A stretch of 64,000 nt of DNA from positions 1 through 64,000 of the forward strand of contig NZ_OKQO01000001.1 in NCBI RefSeq assembly GCF_900289145.1, read 5' to 3'. This document shows positions 54,407 to 63,017 of the stretch, piece after piece. Below the pieces are notes generated by a model, which searched no databases, was not told where the DNA came from, and saw nothing but the letters and a program-made list of their open reading frames with translations. The position numbers were made by a program, and so were the translations under genes. Each line of letters begins with the position of its first letter. Position 1 is the first letter of the stretch. The DNA is from Neobittarella massiliensis (ex Bilen et al. 2018). GTDB taxonomy: Bacteria; Bacillota; Clostridia; Oscillospirales; Ruminococcaceae.

Positions 54407-55375
54407 CTACAGCACCAGGCTCAGCAGGTACTCTTTAAAGGCGGGCCCATCTATCTCGTAAACCACCGTGGCGTTGTGCCGGTGCAGGCTGCTGCCCTTA
54501 GCCATGGCCTGCACCGTCTGGGGCGCCCGTCGGTCGCACACCACCATGCCGTCGGTCAGCGCGCTGCCGGCAGTCTCCACCCGGGCATAGCCGGTAAAGT
54601 ATCCCTGTATCAGCTCTGGTCGGGCCAAAATGGCAATAGCGGTGGGGTCGGGCAGGTCCAGCCCCGGCTCGCCCAGCAGGCTGGCATTTAGATCGATGAG
54701 TGTGCGATTGCAGTCGGCGCAAAAGCGCGCGGCCTCCGACTGGCTGCGCTGCAGCTGTTCTATCTCTTCCGGCGTGAATTTGGCGCTGCCAAAGCAGGCC
54801 TCAATGGTGGCCATCGTGATGGGGATGCCGCTGGCAAACACCACGTCGGCGGCCTCGGCGTCCACCCAAATGTTAAATTCGGCGGTGGGGTTGGCGTTGC
54901 CGGCAAAGGCGGCCCCGCCCATCATGGTGATGTGGGGCACCTTTTTCATCACCTCCGGCGCCTGCAAAATAGCCAGCGCAATGTTGGTCAGCGGCCCCAG
55001 CGTCACCAGCTCGATATCGCCGTCGCCGCCGGCTATCAGGTCGATGATCGCGTCCACCGCCCGCTGCGGCTGCGGCTCTGTCGCCGGCTCTTTAAAAAAA
55101 CCGGCCGGCATATCGCCCATACCGTCCTCGCCGTGCACGTTGGTGGCCGTATTCAGCGCGCGCACCAGCGGCCGCTCGGCGCCGGCGTAAATGGGCGGCA
55201 GGTAAGTGTCGGCGTAGGTGGCCGCCAAACAAGCGTTTTTGGTGGCCAGGTCCAGCGTCACATTGCCGGCCACCGCGGTGATGGCCAACACCTCCAAAGC
55301 GGGTTCCCGCAGGGCCATGACCAGCGCTACCGCGTCGTCCGAGGCGGTGTCGGTGTCGATGATGATCTTTTTCAT
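54407..55375 (-). CDS. Nucleoside hydrolase (first copy in the operon)
   Basis: 322 residues from ATG at 55375; an open extension to the left overlaps the divergent promoter and is not used. Same motifs as its neighbour: IIIDTDTASDDAVAL, LGPLTNIALA, MGGAAFAGNANPTAEFNIWVDAEAADVV. The base-site loop differs (AFAGNANPT against HHYHNPHTV), so the two copies may prefer different nucleosides. It leads the minus-strand operon, 97 bases from a divergent Crp/Fnr gene. Confidence 0.92.
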   Translation of the reverse strand: MKKIIIDTDTASDDAVALVMALREPALEVLAITAVAGNVTLDLATKNACLAATYADTYLPPIYAGAERPLVRALNTATNVHGEDGMGDMPAGFFKEPATEPQPQRAVDAIIDLIAGGDGDIELVTLGPLTNIALAILQAPEVMKKVPHITMMGGAAFAGNANPTAEFNIWVDAEAADVVFASGIPITMATIEACFGSAKFTPEEIEQLQRSQSEAARFCADCNRTLIDLNASLLGEPGLDLPDPTAIAILARPELIQGYFTGYARVETAGSALTDGMVVCDRRAPQTVQAMAKGSSLHRHNATVVYEIDGPAFKEYLLSLVL

Positions 55376-55413
55376 AGGTGCTCCTCTCTGCCGCCTTAAA
55401 AGCGGCCGCTGCC

Positions 55414-55447
55414 GCCGGTTGACGGGCAACCGGCTATTTTGTATGAT
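55414..55447 (+). promoter_or_regulatory. Promoter of third Crp/Fnr gene with overlapping palindrome
   Basis: TTGACG (55419-55424), 17-base spacer, TATGAT (55442-55447). GCCGGTTG (55414-55421) and CAACCGGC (55427-55434) form a perfect 8-base dyad over the -35. Confidence 0.7.
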
Positions 55448-55472
55448 GTACTTAAAAAGGGGGGGGATTAAA

Positions 55473-56099
55473 ATGGGGGATCTGCTCACACGGCTCGAGC
55501 GCCACGGTCTGCTCTCGCAGCTGCCGTCCTTCCACACCCCGGCCGATCGGGCCATCCTGCTGGCCGGCGAGCCGCCCGACGGCGCCTATCTGCTCGAGAG
55601 TGGTCAGGCGGTGGTGCGCACACTCGACAGCCGTGGCGGCTCCACCATCCTCCACCGCTACCTGCCCGGCGAGCTCTTCGGCGAGCTGGAACTCATCTGC
55701 GGCCAAAACGTCGCCACCACCGTGTACGCCGCCACCGACTGCCGGGGCTACCGCATCCCGGCAGCCGACTTTTTGCCGCTGCTGGCCCGCGAGAACTGGC
55801 TGTGCATGTACCTGCTGCACAAGCTGGCCGCCCTGCAGCTGGAGGAAGTCCCCCGGGTCGACGCCCGCCGCAGCTTTACGGTGCGCCAAAAGGTGGCCCA
55901 GCTGCTGCTGGACAGCGCCGACGCCGGCGGCACAGTGGTGCTGGATAAACAGGAGACCGCCGACATTTTGCGCATCACCCTGCGCAGTGTGCACCGGGCG
56001 CTGCGCCAGCTGCAGGACGAGGGGCTCATCCGCGCCTCGGCCCACCGGGTACAGCTGCTCGACGAGCAGGCGCTGCGCCGGCTGCTACCATCAGTATAG
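55473..56099 (+). CDS. Crp/Fnr family transcriptional regulator
   Basis: 208 residues from ATG at 55473, six bases after a G-rich ribosome site. Beta-roll domain (about residues 15-110, with PGELFGELELICGQ) and winged helix with TADILRITLRSVHRALRQLQ near 165-184. No FNR cysteines. Divergent from the first nucleoside hydrolase, so it is the most direct candidate regulator of that operon; a dyad overlies its own -35, suggesting autorepression. Confidence 0.88.
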   Translation: MGDLLTRLERHGLLSQLPSFHTPADRAILLAGEPPDGAYLLESGQAVVRTLDSRGGSTILHRYLPGELFGELELICGQNVATTVYAATDCRGYRIPAADFLPLLARENWLCMYLLHKLAALQLEEVPRVDARRSFTVRQKVAQLLLDSADAGGTVVLDKQETADILRITLRSVHRALRQLQDEGLIRASAHRVQLLDEQALRRLLPSV

Positions 56100-56181
56100 C
56101 GGCCCGGCAGGCCGGCCGTAAAAGACAGCGGTCACTTTTTATGTAAAATCTGGTCGGTCCGGTTTGTGCAGTTTTACTGGT

Positions 56182-56210
56182 TTGCAACCGGCGCGCAAAA
56201 AAGGTAGAAT
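56182..56210 (+). promoter_or_regulatory. Promoter of the 167-residue protein gene
   Basis: TTGCAA (56182-56187), 17-base spacer, TAGAAT (56205-56210). Confidence 0.7.
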
Positions 56211-56261
56211 AGAGTAGAATTCCGGGCCGCACATACTGCGGCCCCTGTGTTGAGGTGCGGC

Positions 56262-56765
56262 ATGAACAAGTTCGATACCGTCAAGATCTACCTGCATATG
56301 GTGGCTCTGTACGACCGGGTGGCCCAGTCTCCCGGCGCCCAGGCGCTCGATGCGCTGTGCAGCGCCTTCGGGCAGGATTTTTCCCAGTTGGCCAGCTGCT
56401 GGGGCCGTTTTTACAAGACCATCTGCGCAGAGGATATGCACGCCTCCTGGCCCGACTATCTCTTCGGCCGCATCCTCGGCGACGACAATCCCTTTTCCGC
56501 CGCCTGTGCCCGGGGCGATTTTCTCGCCACCGAGACGCACATGCGTCTAACGGCCAAAAATGACCTCAGCTTTCTCTGCGCCGCCGGCTCCATCACCGCC
56601 AAAGAGCTCAAGGTGCTGTTGCTGAGCGCCTACCCCGACAAAGAAAAGGTGATCGATCTGCTGCCCGAGTGGTGCAGCGAGCACCGGCGCTACAAGGCAG
56701 ATCCCGACTGGGGCAACGAGCTCATCCGCCTGTCCGAGCACTATAAGTCACCCGAGCAGCAGTGA
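56262..56765 (+). CDS. Uncharacterised protein, faintly like the N-terminal domain of DUF815 ATPases
   Basis: 167 residues from ATG at 56262 with GAGGTG upstream. Helical and soluble. The stretch WPDYLFGRILGDDNPFSAAC near residues 66-85 recalls the region that precedes the AAA core in DUF815 proteins, but no Walker A or ATPase domain is present, and a terminator follows at once. So it is either a stand-alone domain or unrelated. Several Cys (about eight) are scattered. Monocistronic with its own promoter. Confidence 0.6.
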   Translation: MNKFDTVKIYLHMVALYDRVAQSPGAQALDALCSAFGQDFSQLASCWGRFYKTICAEDMHASWPDYLFGRILGDDNPFSAACARGDFLATETHMRLTAKNDLSFLCAAGSITAKELKVLLLSAYPDKEKVIDLLPEWCSEHRRYKADPDWGNELIRLSEHYKSPEQQ

Positions 56766-56780
56766 CTCGGCTGTGCCCAT

Positions 56781-56821
56781 AAAGCGCCCCCACTCTAATC
56801 AGAGAGTGGGGGCGCTTTTTT
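56781..56821 (+). terminator. Terminator after the 167-residue protein gene
   Basis: 16-base-pair stem AAAGCGCCCCCACTCT with its complement and T run. The following ~250 bases hold no gene and are C-rich. Confidence 0.92.
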
Positions 56822-57078
56822 CGCCCGCTATCACCCGGCAAAAAGCAGGGGAGAGCCGTCATACAAATAAGCCGCGGGCCGCCGCCCGCAAAGCCCTGAC
56901 CGCCGCTGTCACCTGCTGTAGTTTGCTGCTACCCACCGCCACCTGCCGTCACCCTACGGCCCGGCGCCGCCCCGCCAACCTTTGTCCCACTTCCAGCCCA
57001 CTGCACACCGTCCTGGCCGATCCCAACCAACGCCAGCCAACGTCCCAGCTCGCTGCGCAGCGGCCCCCATCGTCCCAT

Positions 57079-57119
57079 CAAAAAAGCGTCTTTATTCCCG
57101 CCGCGCGAGAATAAAGACG
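57079..57119 (-). terminator. Terminator after the SdpI-like gene
   Basis: CGTCTTTATTC/GAATAAAGACG stem; six T on the minus strand. Confidence 0.88.
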
Positions 57120-57227
57120 TCTCTTTCGGTCATCTGTCTGTATCGATCTGCATCCGTCTTACAGGGCGCAAAAGGGGAGCCAGTCCTCAGTCCCCGGTAC
57201 CCGGTCACAGTGTGCCGGGCGGTGCGG

Positions 57228-57617
57228 TCACTGCCCGTCTATGCCGTCCCGCGGCCGCCCGTCCCGGTCAAATCGCCGCCGCAGTGCCCGCTCGGTGGGC
57301 AGCAGCGACAACAGCATGGCCACTAGCTGCACCCCCATCAGCCACAGTAGGGCTGTCTCGCTGTGGCTGTCAAACAGCACCTCCGTCAGCACCAGCACCA
57401 ACACCGTCACCACCGCCAGCAAAAGTCCGGTCCAAAACCACCACCGGGCACAGCACTGGTGGGCAAAGTCCCAGGTCTGTTGGCTTTTCATCGACATGGC
57501 CGTGCGGTAGCCATAGACCCCGTTTACGTCCCGCGGCGGGTGCTTTTTCCAGGCCGCCCCAAAAGCGATCATCGTCACCGGCAACAGCAGTGCCGTCACC
57601 AAAATAAACCAGAACAC
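57228..57617 (-). CDS. SdpI-like membrane protein
   Basis: 129 residues, GTG at 57617 with GAGGAGG upstream. Three membrane helices; NGVYGYRTAMSMKSQQTWDFAHQ (about residues 32-54) is the conserved loop of the SdpI family (PF13630). SdpI protects Bacillus against the SDP toxin, but most homologues, like this, have no toxin gene beside them. Function here is open. Confidence 0.82.
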   Translation of the reverse strand: MFWFILVTALLLPVTMIAFGAAWKKHPPRDVNGVYGYRTAMSMKSQQTWDFAHQCCARWWFWTGLLLAVVTVLVLVLTEVLFDSHSETALLWLMGVQLVAMLLSLLPTERALRRRFDRDGRPRDGIDGQ

Positions 57618-57710
57618 CTGCGATACGCCTCCTCACTGCGGCCGGGCTGGTATGCCCCGCCGTCTAGCAGCAGTATACCACCGCCCCCCGCCAGATACAA
57701 GACCGCGCCG

Positions 57711-57968
57711 TCACAGGCGTATGCGCACCACCGCGCCGTCTTTGGAGCGAATGTCCAAAAGCTCCAACCGGCGGTACTTTTTCTTGATGCGCAGCAGCTC
57801 CAAAAACAGCTGGTGCAGCTGCTGGGGGGTGTAGCGGGGCAGGTATGCGGGCGCGTACTTTTGCAGCGCCCCACTTACCAGCCGGGCCGTGGTCCTGCAA
57901 AACAGCAGCCGGGTGGGTAGCCCCAGCCAAAAGCTGGGCCCGCCCTTTTGCCGCACCAAAATGCGCAC
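57711..57968 (-). CDS. Small partner protein of the XRE regulator
   Basis: 85 residues, GTG start immediately after the TAG of the XRE gene (no gap), so translation is coupled. Helical core with a C-terminal strand RRLELLDIRSKDGAVVRIRL, which parallels the end of the XRE protein (LVEVESKDGDVVEVVVE). The shared beta-type tail suggests the two proteins contact each other. No family assigned. Confidence 0.65.
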   Translation of the reverse strand: MRILVRQKGGPSFWLGLPTRLLFCRTTARLVSGALQKYAPAYLPRYTPQQLHQLFLELLRIKKKYRRLELLDIRSKDGAVVRIRL

Positions 57969-58463
57969 CTACTCCACCACCACTTCCACCACGTCGCCGT
58001 CCTTGCTCTCTACCTCCACCAGCTTGCCGATCACGCCGCTGTCCACCATCTGTAAGATCTGCTCCAGGTCCAGCCCGCGCAGTGCCTCGCTGCCGGCAAA
58101 CTGGGGTACCTCCATGCCCATCTGCAGGGCCATCTTCACCAGGGCCATGGGCAGGTTGATGCGCACCCGGTCGCCATCGGTGGAATTTACCACCACCCGA
58201 AACATCATTTCCTCCACCCGCTTGCGCTGTTCGGGGGGCACCAGCTGGGTGTCCGGCTGTGGGCGGTCGCTCAGCAGTTCGTCCACAGTGCAGCCAAGCA
58301 GCTCGGCCAGTTTCGGCAAAAGCTGTATGTCGGGGCAGGAGAGATCGTTCTCCCACTTGCTCACCGCCTGGGGCGATACGGCCAACTGTTCGGCCAGCTC
58401 GTCCTGGGTAAAACCTCTCTCCTTGCGCCGGGTGGCGATCTTTTTGCCCAATGTGTTTTCCAT
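57969..58463 (-). CDS. XRE family transcriptional regulator with C-terminal strand-rich tail
   Basis: 164 residues from ATG at 58463 (a GTG twelve bases earlier abuts the GAGGAG ribosome site). N-terminal Cro/C1 helix-turn-helix (residues ~7-62: FTQDELAEQLAVSPQAVSKW), linker, then a domain with VNSTDGDRVRINLPM and VESKDGDVVEVVVE, similar to the SHOCT-like/YvlB-type tail seen in clostridial regulators. Coupled to a small partner gene. Two 13-base palindromes lie ~240 bases upstream. Confidence 0.83.
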   Translation of the reverse strand: MENTLGKKIATRRKERGFTQDELAEQLAVSPQAVSKWENDLSCPDIQLLPKLAELLGCTVDELLSDRPQPDTQLVPPEQRKRVEEMMFRVVVNSTDGDRVRINLPMALVKMALQMGMEVPQFAGSEALRGLDLEQILQMVDSGVIGKLVEVESKDGDVVEVVVE

Positions 58464-58701
58464 CGTATCGGTCACTCCTCTATCGTCGTGGTGTGGGCCG
58501 GCCTGCCGGTCTTGCCGGTGCAGAGCGCACCGGCGTCAGCCTGGCCGCGCGTTTTTAAAAACTGTCCGGTAAGCGGCCGGCGGCTGCTCAATGCGCCGCC
58601 GCGCCCCAACTCCCCGCGGCAATTTCTATCCGGTGGCTCTATCATACCGCCCCCGCGCCGCCGGCGGAAGAAAGCAGTGGTTGAAAAGCGCCTGTTTTGC
58701 C

Positions 58702-58737
58702 CAACCGGCGGTTGTGTTTTCACCCAACCGCCGGTTG
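58702..58737. promoter_or_regulatory. Pair of 13-base palindromes
   Basis: CAACCGGCGGTTG (58702-58714) and CAACCGCCGGTTG (58725-58737): each palindromic around its centre, centres 23 bases apart. The gap 58464-58797 holds nothing else. Possible operator pair for the leftward XRE gene. Confidence 0.5.
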
Positions 58738-58797
58738 AGTCGCCCGCCGGCGTCCCCCTAAGCGGCCCCGAGCGCCACCCCAATGCCCTTAAAAGGC

Positions 58798-58837
58798 AAA
58801 AAAAGCAGACGGGGAACAGCCAGGTTCCCCGCCTGCT
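58798..58837 (-). terminator. Terminator of the sugar-phosphate mutase gene
   Basis: AGCAGGCGGGGAAC/GTTCCCCGTCTGCT stem on the minus strand with seven T. Confidence 0.9.
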
Positions 58838-58908
58838 TTCGGCCCTAAAGCTTGCCGGCCGCGGCGCTTCTGTATCTGTCGGCCACCACCGGCGCCCGCT
58901 GTACGCCG

Positions 58909-60423
58909 CTAGCGGATGTAGCGCTCCAGGGGCGACAGATCCAGTTTGTCATAGCCCTTTATAAAGTCGTACACCTGCCGGGCGATCTTTTTGGCCCCGC
59001 CGACGTCGTCGCTCTCGATGTTTAAAGGCAGTATCGGGTCGTGCAGCGACATGCGCAGCAAAAACCAGCCCCGCTGCCCGGCCTCGGTAAAGTTTACCCG
59101 AATGCCTTCAAAGTTGTCTGCGGCCATCTGCCAGCCCGGCTGGGTATTCACGTACTGCTCCAGGTCGCAGAGCACCTGCTTGCCATAGGGGGCAAAGTCG
59201 TCGAGCTCTATCTTAAAGCGCAGCTCGGCGGTCTCGGCCGGCTCTTTTAAGTCGGCCAGCATGCTGTCGATGGTCTTGCCCTCGGCCCGCAGCTTGGCCG
59301 CCTTGATGAGGATCTTGGCGCACAGGTAGGCGCCGTCGTCCAGGTAGTAGTTCTCCTTGAGCGCCCCATGACCCGAAGTCTCGATGGCCAGCGGCGCCGC
59401 CACCCCCGTCTTCTCCAGGCGGATGGCCTCGTTGATCACGTTTTTGTAGCCGCGCTTAAAGCGGCGGTGCACTCCGTGCAGCTCGTCGGTGATGAACGCC
59501 GCCAAATGCGACGAGGTGACCGAGTCGGTGACGATGGTGCCGCCCGGGCAGTCCTCCAGCACAATGGCCGCCAGCAGCGCGATGAGCCGGTTGCGGTTGA
59601 TCTCGTGGCCGCCGGCGTCCACCGCTCCGGCGCGGTCCACATCGGTGTCGAAGATCAGCCCCAGGTCGCAGCCGTTTTCGACGGTGGCGCGGATGATGGC
59701 TTCCATAGCCTGCTCGTTTTCGGGATTGGGGATGTGGTTGGGGAACGACCCATCCGGCTCCAGATACTGCGAGGCCGAGATGTCGGCCCCCAGCACCGCC
59801 AGCACCTTGGTGGCAAAAAAGCCGCCGGCGCCGTTGCCGGCGTCCACCGCGATCTTAAAGCCGGAGAGCGGCTGCTCTCCGCCGCCGATACCGGCGCGGA
59901 TCTTCTCCACCAGGTGGGCGGCATAATCGCTGATCAGGTCTACCTGGCGGCAGCCGCCGTCGCCGCCGCTGGGCAGCTCTCCCGCCGCCAGCTCCACCAG
60001 CGCCTCGATATCCTCGTGCTCCAACCCACCGTCCGAGATGAAAAACTTCAGCCCGTTGCGGTTAAACGGCAGATGGCTGGCGGTGATCATAATGGCCCCG
60101 TCGTAGCCGTGGCCCGGCAGCACCGTCGACATAAACATCGCCGGGGTCGAGGCCATCGCGCAGTCGTATACCGTAACACCGGCGCCGCGCAGCCCCGCGC
60201 TCACCGCTGCCAGCAGGCTGGGTCCCGACAGGCGCGAGTCGCGGCCTACCGCCACCGTCAGCGCCCCGGTCGCCTTTTTCTTTTTGTCTGCGAGCCACAC
60301 CGCAAAGGCGGCGCCCAGGTCGCGGGCGGCCTGCTCGGTCAGGTTCACCGCTTCGCCCGGCACCCCGTCCAGTGCCACGCCGCGGATGTCACTTCCATTT
60401 TGCAAATGTGCATAATCGGCCAT
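58909..60423 (-). CDS. Phosphoglucomutase/phosphomannomutase family protein
   Basis: 504 residues, ATG at 60423 after AAGGAGG. Alpha-D-phosphohexomutase: catalytic phosphoserine in MITASHLPFNRNG (near residue 115), Mg2+ loop DTDVDRAG (near 262), sugar-binding ETSGHGALKENY (near 348) and the C-terminal phosphate site region. All four domains complete. Interconverts hexose 1- and 6-phosphates for cell-wall glycans and glycogen. Confidence 0.93.
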   Translation of the reverse strand: MADYAHLQNGSDIRGVALDGVPGEAVNLTEQAARDLGAAFAVWLADKKKKATGALTVAVGRDSRLSGPSLLAAVSAGLRGAGVTVYDCAMASTPAMFMSTVLPGHGYDGAIMITASHLPFNRNGLKFFISDGGLEHEDIEALVELAAGELPSGGDGGCRQVDLISDYAAHLVEKIRAGIGGGEQPLSGFKIAVDAGNGAGGFFATKVLAVLGADISASQYLEPDGSFPNHIPNPENEQAMEAIIRATVENGCDLGLIFDTDVDRAGAVDAGGHEINRNRLIALLAAIVLEDCPGGTIVTDSVTSSHLAAFITDELHGVHRRFKRGYKNVINEAIRLEKTGVAAPLAIETSGHGALKENYYLDDGAYLCAKILIKAAKLRAEGKTIDSMLADLKEPAETAELRFKIELDDFAPYGKQVLCDLEQYVNTQPGWQMAADNFEGIRVNFTEAGQRGWFLLRMSLHDPILPLNIESDDVGGAKKIARQVYDFIKGYDKLDLSPLERYIR

Positions 60424-60512
60424 AGGTAAGTAGCCTCCTTCAGTCTTTTCGTCTGGTGGCGCTGGCGGGCCCCTCGGTGGTTCCGGTCGGCGCGCACGTG
60501 TTTTCTCCCTCC

Positions 60513-60521
60513 ACTATACCA
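60513..60521 (-). promoter_or_regulatory. Extended -10 promoter of the mutase gene
   Basis: Minus strand TGGTATAGT (60521-60513), same as that before the gene at 23594; no clear -35. Confidence 0.5.
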
Positions 60522-60598
60522 TAAAGTGGCGGCTGTTAGAAAGTCTCACTTTTTCCGCATATACCTCGTGCCACGGGGCGCGCCCTGCAGGCCGCGCC

Positions 60599-60637
60599 GA
60601 AAAAAGAGAGACCGGCCCGGTGCCGGTCTCTCTTTTC
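60599..60637 (-). terminator. Terminator of the YfhO-type gene
   Basis: AAAAGAGAGACCGGC/GCCGGTCTCTCTTTT stem, A/T runs on both sides, likely bidirectional. Confidence 0.88.
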
Positions 60638-60644
60638 TATCCGC

Positions 60645-63017
60645 TCACTGCTGTGCCTGGTCGCAGGCTCTCTGCCGCCGCCTCTGCAGCGCGATGTAGA
60701 TGATGTACCCCAAATAGATGGCCGCAAAGGCCACCAGGCACACCTCGCCCACCGCCAGCCCCGGCGCCCGGTAGCGAAACTCGATCTCCGCCTGCCCAGC
60801 CGGCACCTGCACCGCCATAAAACCCACATTGGCCCGGTAGATAGGCACCTCTTTGCCGTTTACATAGGCGGTAAAGCCCTCGTCGTACGGAACCGAGTAA
60901 AACACCAGCTTTTCGCTGTCATAGTCGGTGTGCGAGAGAAAACCGTCTTTGGTGGTGCGAAAATCCACCGCCGCCTGGTCCTGCAATTTCTGGCAGTCCT
61001 CGGCCATATTCTGGCGGTACAGTTTCATGGTCAGCGGGTCGGCCACGTTCTCCATCAGGTGGGCGTTGGGCTCCACGCCCTCGGTCTCCAGCACAATGGC
61101 CTGCAGCATGGCTCTGGCCCGCTGCGAGGTGTCCAGCACGTCGCACTGCTGCCGGGTCAAATAGGTGTCATAGGCAAAGCCCATGGGCAGGTACAGGTCG
61201 TTTTGGTAGATGCGAAAATCGCCCCTGTCCTCATACAGCGAAAAGCCGGTGGGCACCGACAGCGGCGTCGACTGGGCAAAAGTCTGATCGTCGTAGAGGT
61301 ATTTTACCGACAGCAGTGGCCGCAGCGCGTACTGCTCCACCGGCGGCGACGAGTGCACGTCCCGGGTGATATCCAGGTACTCGTAAAACTCGATCACCGA
61401 GGTCGGCACCACCGTGTGAAAGCACTGGATGGTGGGGGTGTTCCAGAACATGCCCAAATTGTCCATGGCCGCATAGTAGTCGCTGCGGAAAAAGTCGCCG
61501 TTTTCCGGGTCGGGCTGTATGGCCACCGCCTCTCTGCCGCCCAGGGCGGTGTCTTTCATGTAGGCCAGCCCGTACGAGTGGCTGCGCCCACAGGCGTAGT
61601 GGATCAGGCTGTACCCCACCGCCACCGCGCACAAGAGCGCCAGCGCCGGCCTGAAAAACATCCCCCGCGGCCGCAGGTGGTAGATGAGCAGGTAAAACAG
61701 CAGCAGGCTGATCACCGATACCAACACCCACATAAAAAAGCGGTCGGGCATGGCCTCGGCGCCGATCTTCACCTTGTCGCCGTCCTGGGTGGGCACCAGC
61801 CCGATCAGGGTGAAAAAGCCCACCCCCACCGCGGTGATCAAAATAGGCCGCCGGTAGCTGGCCCCCCGGTCCTCCAGCACCTTGACCGAGGCCAGCGCCA
61901 TCAGCAGCACCGGCATGTAGAACCAGCGCGCGTAGTAGGAACTGTTAAAGGCGTAAAAGGCGCTGTTGAGCACCGGCACCAGCGCCATCACCAGGCAGAC
62001 AGACAGCACCCGCTTGACGAAGTTCTTGCCGGTGTTGCCAAAAAAGGCCAGCACCCCGGTCACCGAAAACAGCGGCAGCCACGCCGAGAGCGACGACCAC
62101 TTGGCCCACTCCTGGGGGAAGAAGTTGGGGCGGGAAGGCACCTCCGGCATAAAAAACAGCGACGACAAGATCCCCCCGTAGCGCTGGGTGTCGGCGTAAA
62201 ACAGCAGGTCGTGCCCAAACAAAAAGTTATCCACCCGCGGGTTGCCGGTAATGGCCAAAATGCCCGGCAAAAAGATGATCATCCCGCCCAGGCAGCCCAG
62301 TACTGTCTCGAAAGCCAGCCCAAAAAACACCCGTTTTTTTATGCAGAAATGGGGGGATGGAAGCCGGCACAAAAAGTAGATGAGTAAAAACACGGCCTGT
62401 CCCACAAAGAAAAAGTAGTTGACCATCATGTTGATAGCCACCGCCACCGCAAAAAAGCCCTTTTTGCCGTCCACCACGTACATCTCCAGCCCAATGAGCA
62501 GCAGCGGAAACAGCGCCACCACGTCCACGAAGTGGTTAAAGAATACGTTGTACACCGTAAAGCCCGAAAAGGCGTACAGCAGGCTGCCCAGCAGGGCAAA
62601 ATTTTTGTTGCGCAAAAACCGCGCTATGTAGCAGTAGGCGGTCAGCCCGCACACCCCAAATTTTAAAATGAACATCGGCCCCATCAGGTAGGGGATCATC
62701 CAGTTGGGAAACGGCAGCATCAGCCAAAAAAAGGGGCTGCCCAGCATGTAAAAGCTGTACGAGCCGATAAAGTTGGCCCCCAGGTCGGTGCCGAAATCCC
62801 AGTTCCAGTTTCCCGAGCGGATCATCTCGTGGGCGTGCTGGTAAAACGGGATGTCCTGCACATTGTAGTCGCCAAAATAAAAAAAGTACCCCTGATCCTG
62901 GATCATAAATGGGATAAAAATGGCCGCCGCTACCAGACAGGCGAGCAAAAATGCCGCCAGATAGCGGTTTTTACCGGTGTCCTCCCGGTCGGTCAGGTAG
63001 CTGGTGAATGGTCGCAT
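60645..63017 (-). CDS. YfhO family multi-pass membrane protein
   Basis: 790 residues from ATG at 63017 (GGGGAG nine bases upstream). About 12-13 helices; GDYNVQDIPFYQHAHEMIRSGNWNWD near residues 45-70 has the conserved Asp/Gln motif of the YfhO/GT-C group, then a soluble extracytoplasmic domain (about 530-750; SVKYLYDD, GFSLYEDRGDFRIYQNDLYLPMGF) and a last helix. YfhO proteins glycosylate lipoteichoic or wall teichoic acids in Firmicutes. Here next to a hexose-phosphate mutase, which supports an envelope-glycan role. Confidence 0.9.
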   Translation of the reverse strand: MRPFTSYLTDREDTGKNRYLAAFLLACLVAAAIFIPFMIQDQGYFFYFGDYNVQDIPFYQHAHEMIRSGNWNWDFGTDLGANFIGSYSFYMLGSPFFWLMLPFPNWMIPYLMGPMFILKFGVCGLTAYCYIARFLRNKNFALLGSLLYAFSGFTVYNVFFNHFVDVVALFPLLLIGLEMYVVDGKKGFFAVAVAINMMVNYFFFVGQAVFLLIYFLCRLPSPHFCIKKRVFFGLAFETVLGCLGGMIIFLPGILAITGNPRVDNFLFGHDLLFYADTQRYGGILSSLFFMPEVPSRPNFFPQEWAKWSSLSAWLPLFSVTGVLAFFGNTGKNFVKRVLSVCLVMALVPVLNSAFYAFNSSYYARWFYMPVLLMALASVKVLEDRGASYRRPILITAVGVGFFTLIGLVPTQDGDKVKIGAEAMPDRFFMWVLVSVISLLLFYLLIYHLRPRGMFFRPALALLCAVAVGYSLIHYACGRSHSYGLAYMKDTALGGREAVAIQPDPENGDFFRSDYYAAMDNLGMFWNTPTIQCFHTVVPTSVIEFYEYLDITRDVHSSPPVEQYALRPLLSVKYLYDDQTFAQSTPLSVPTGFSLYEDRGDFRIYQNDLYLPMGFAYDTYLTRQQCDVLDTSQRARAMLQAIVLETEGVEPNAHLMENVADPLTMKLYRQNMAEDCQKLQDQAAVDFRTTKDGFLSHTDYDSEKLVFYSVPYDEGFTAYVNGKEVPIYRANVGFMAVQVPAGQAEIEFRYRAPGLAVGEVCLVAFAAIYLGYIIYIALQRRRQRACDQAQQ

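Noticed and set aside
60930-62387. 485-residue plus-strand frame
   Set aside because: Antisense of the YfhO-type gene, His/Gln/Arg-rich shadow.
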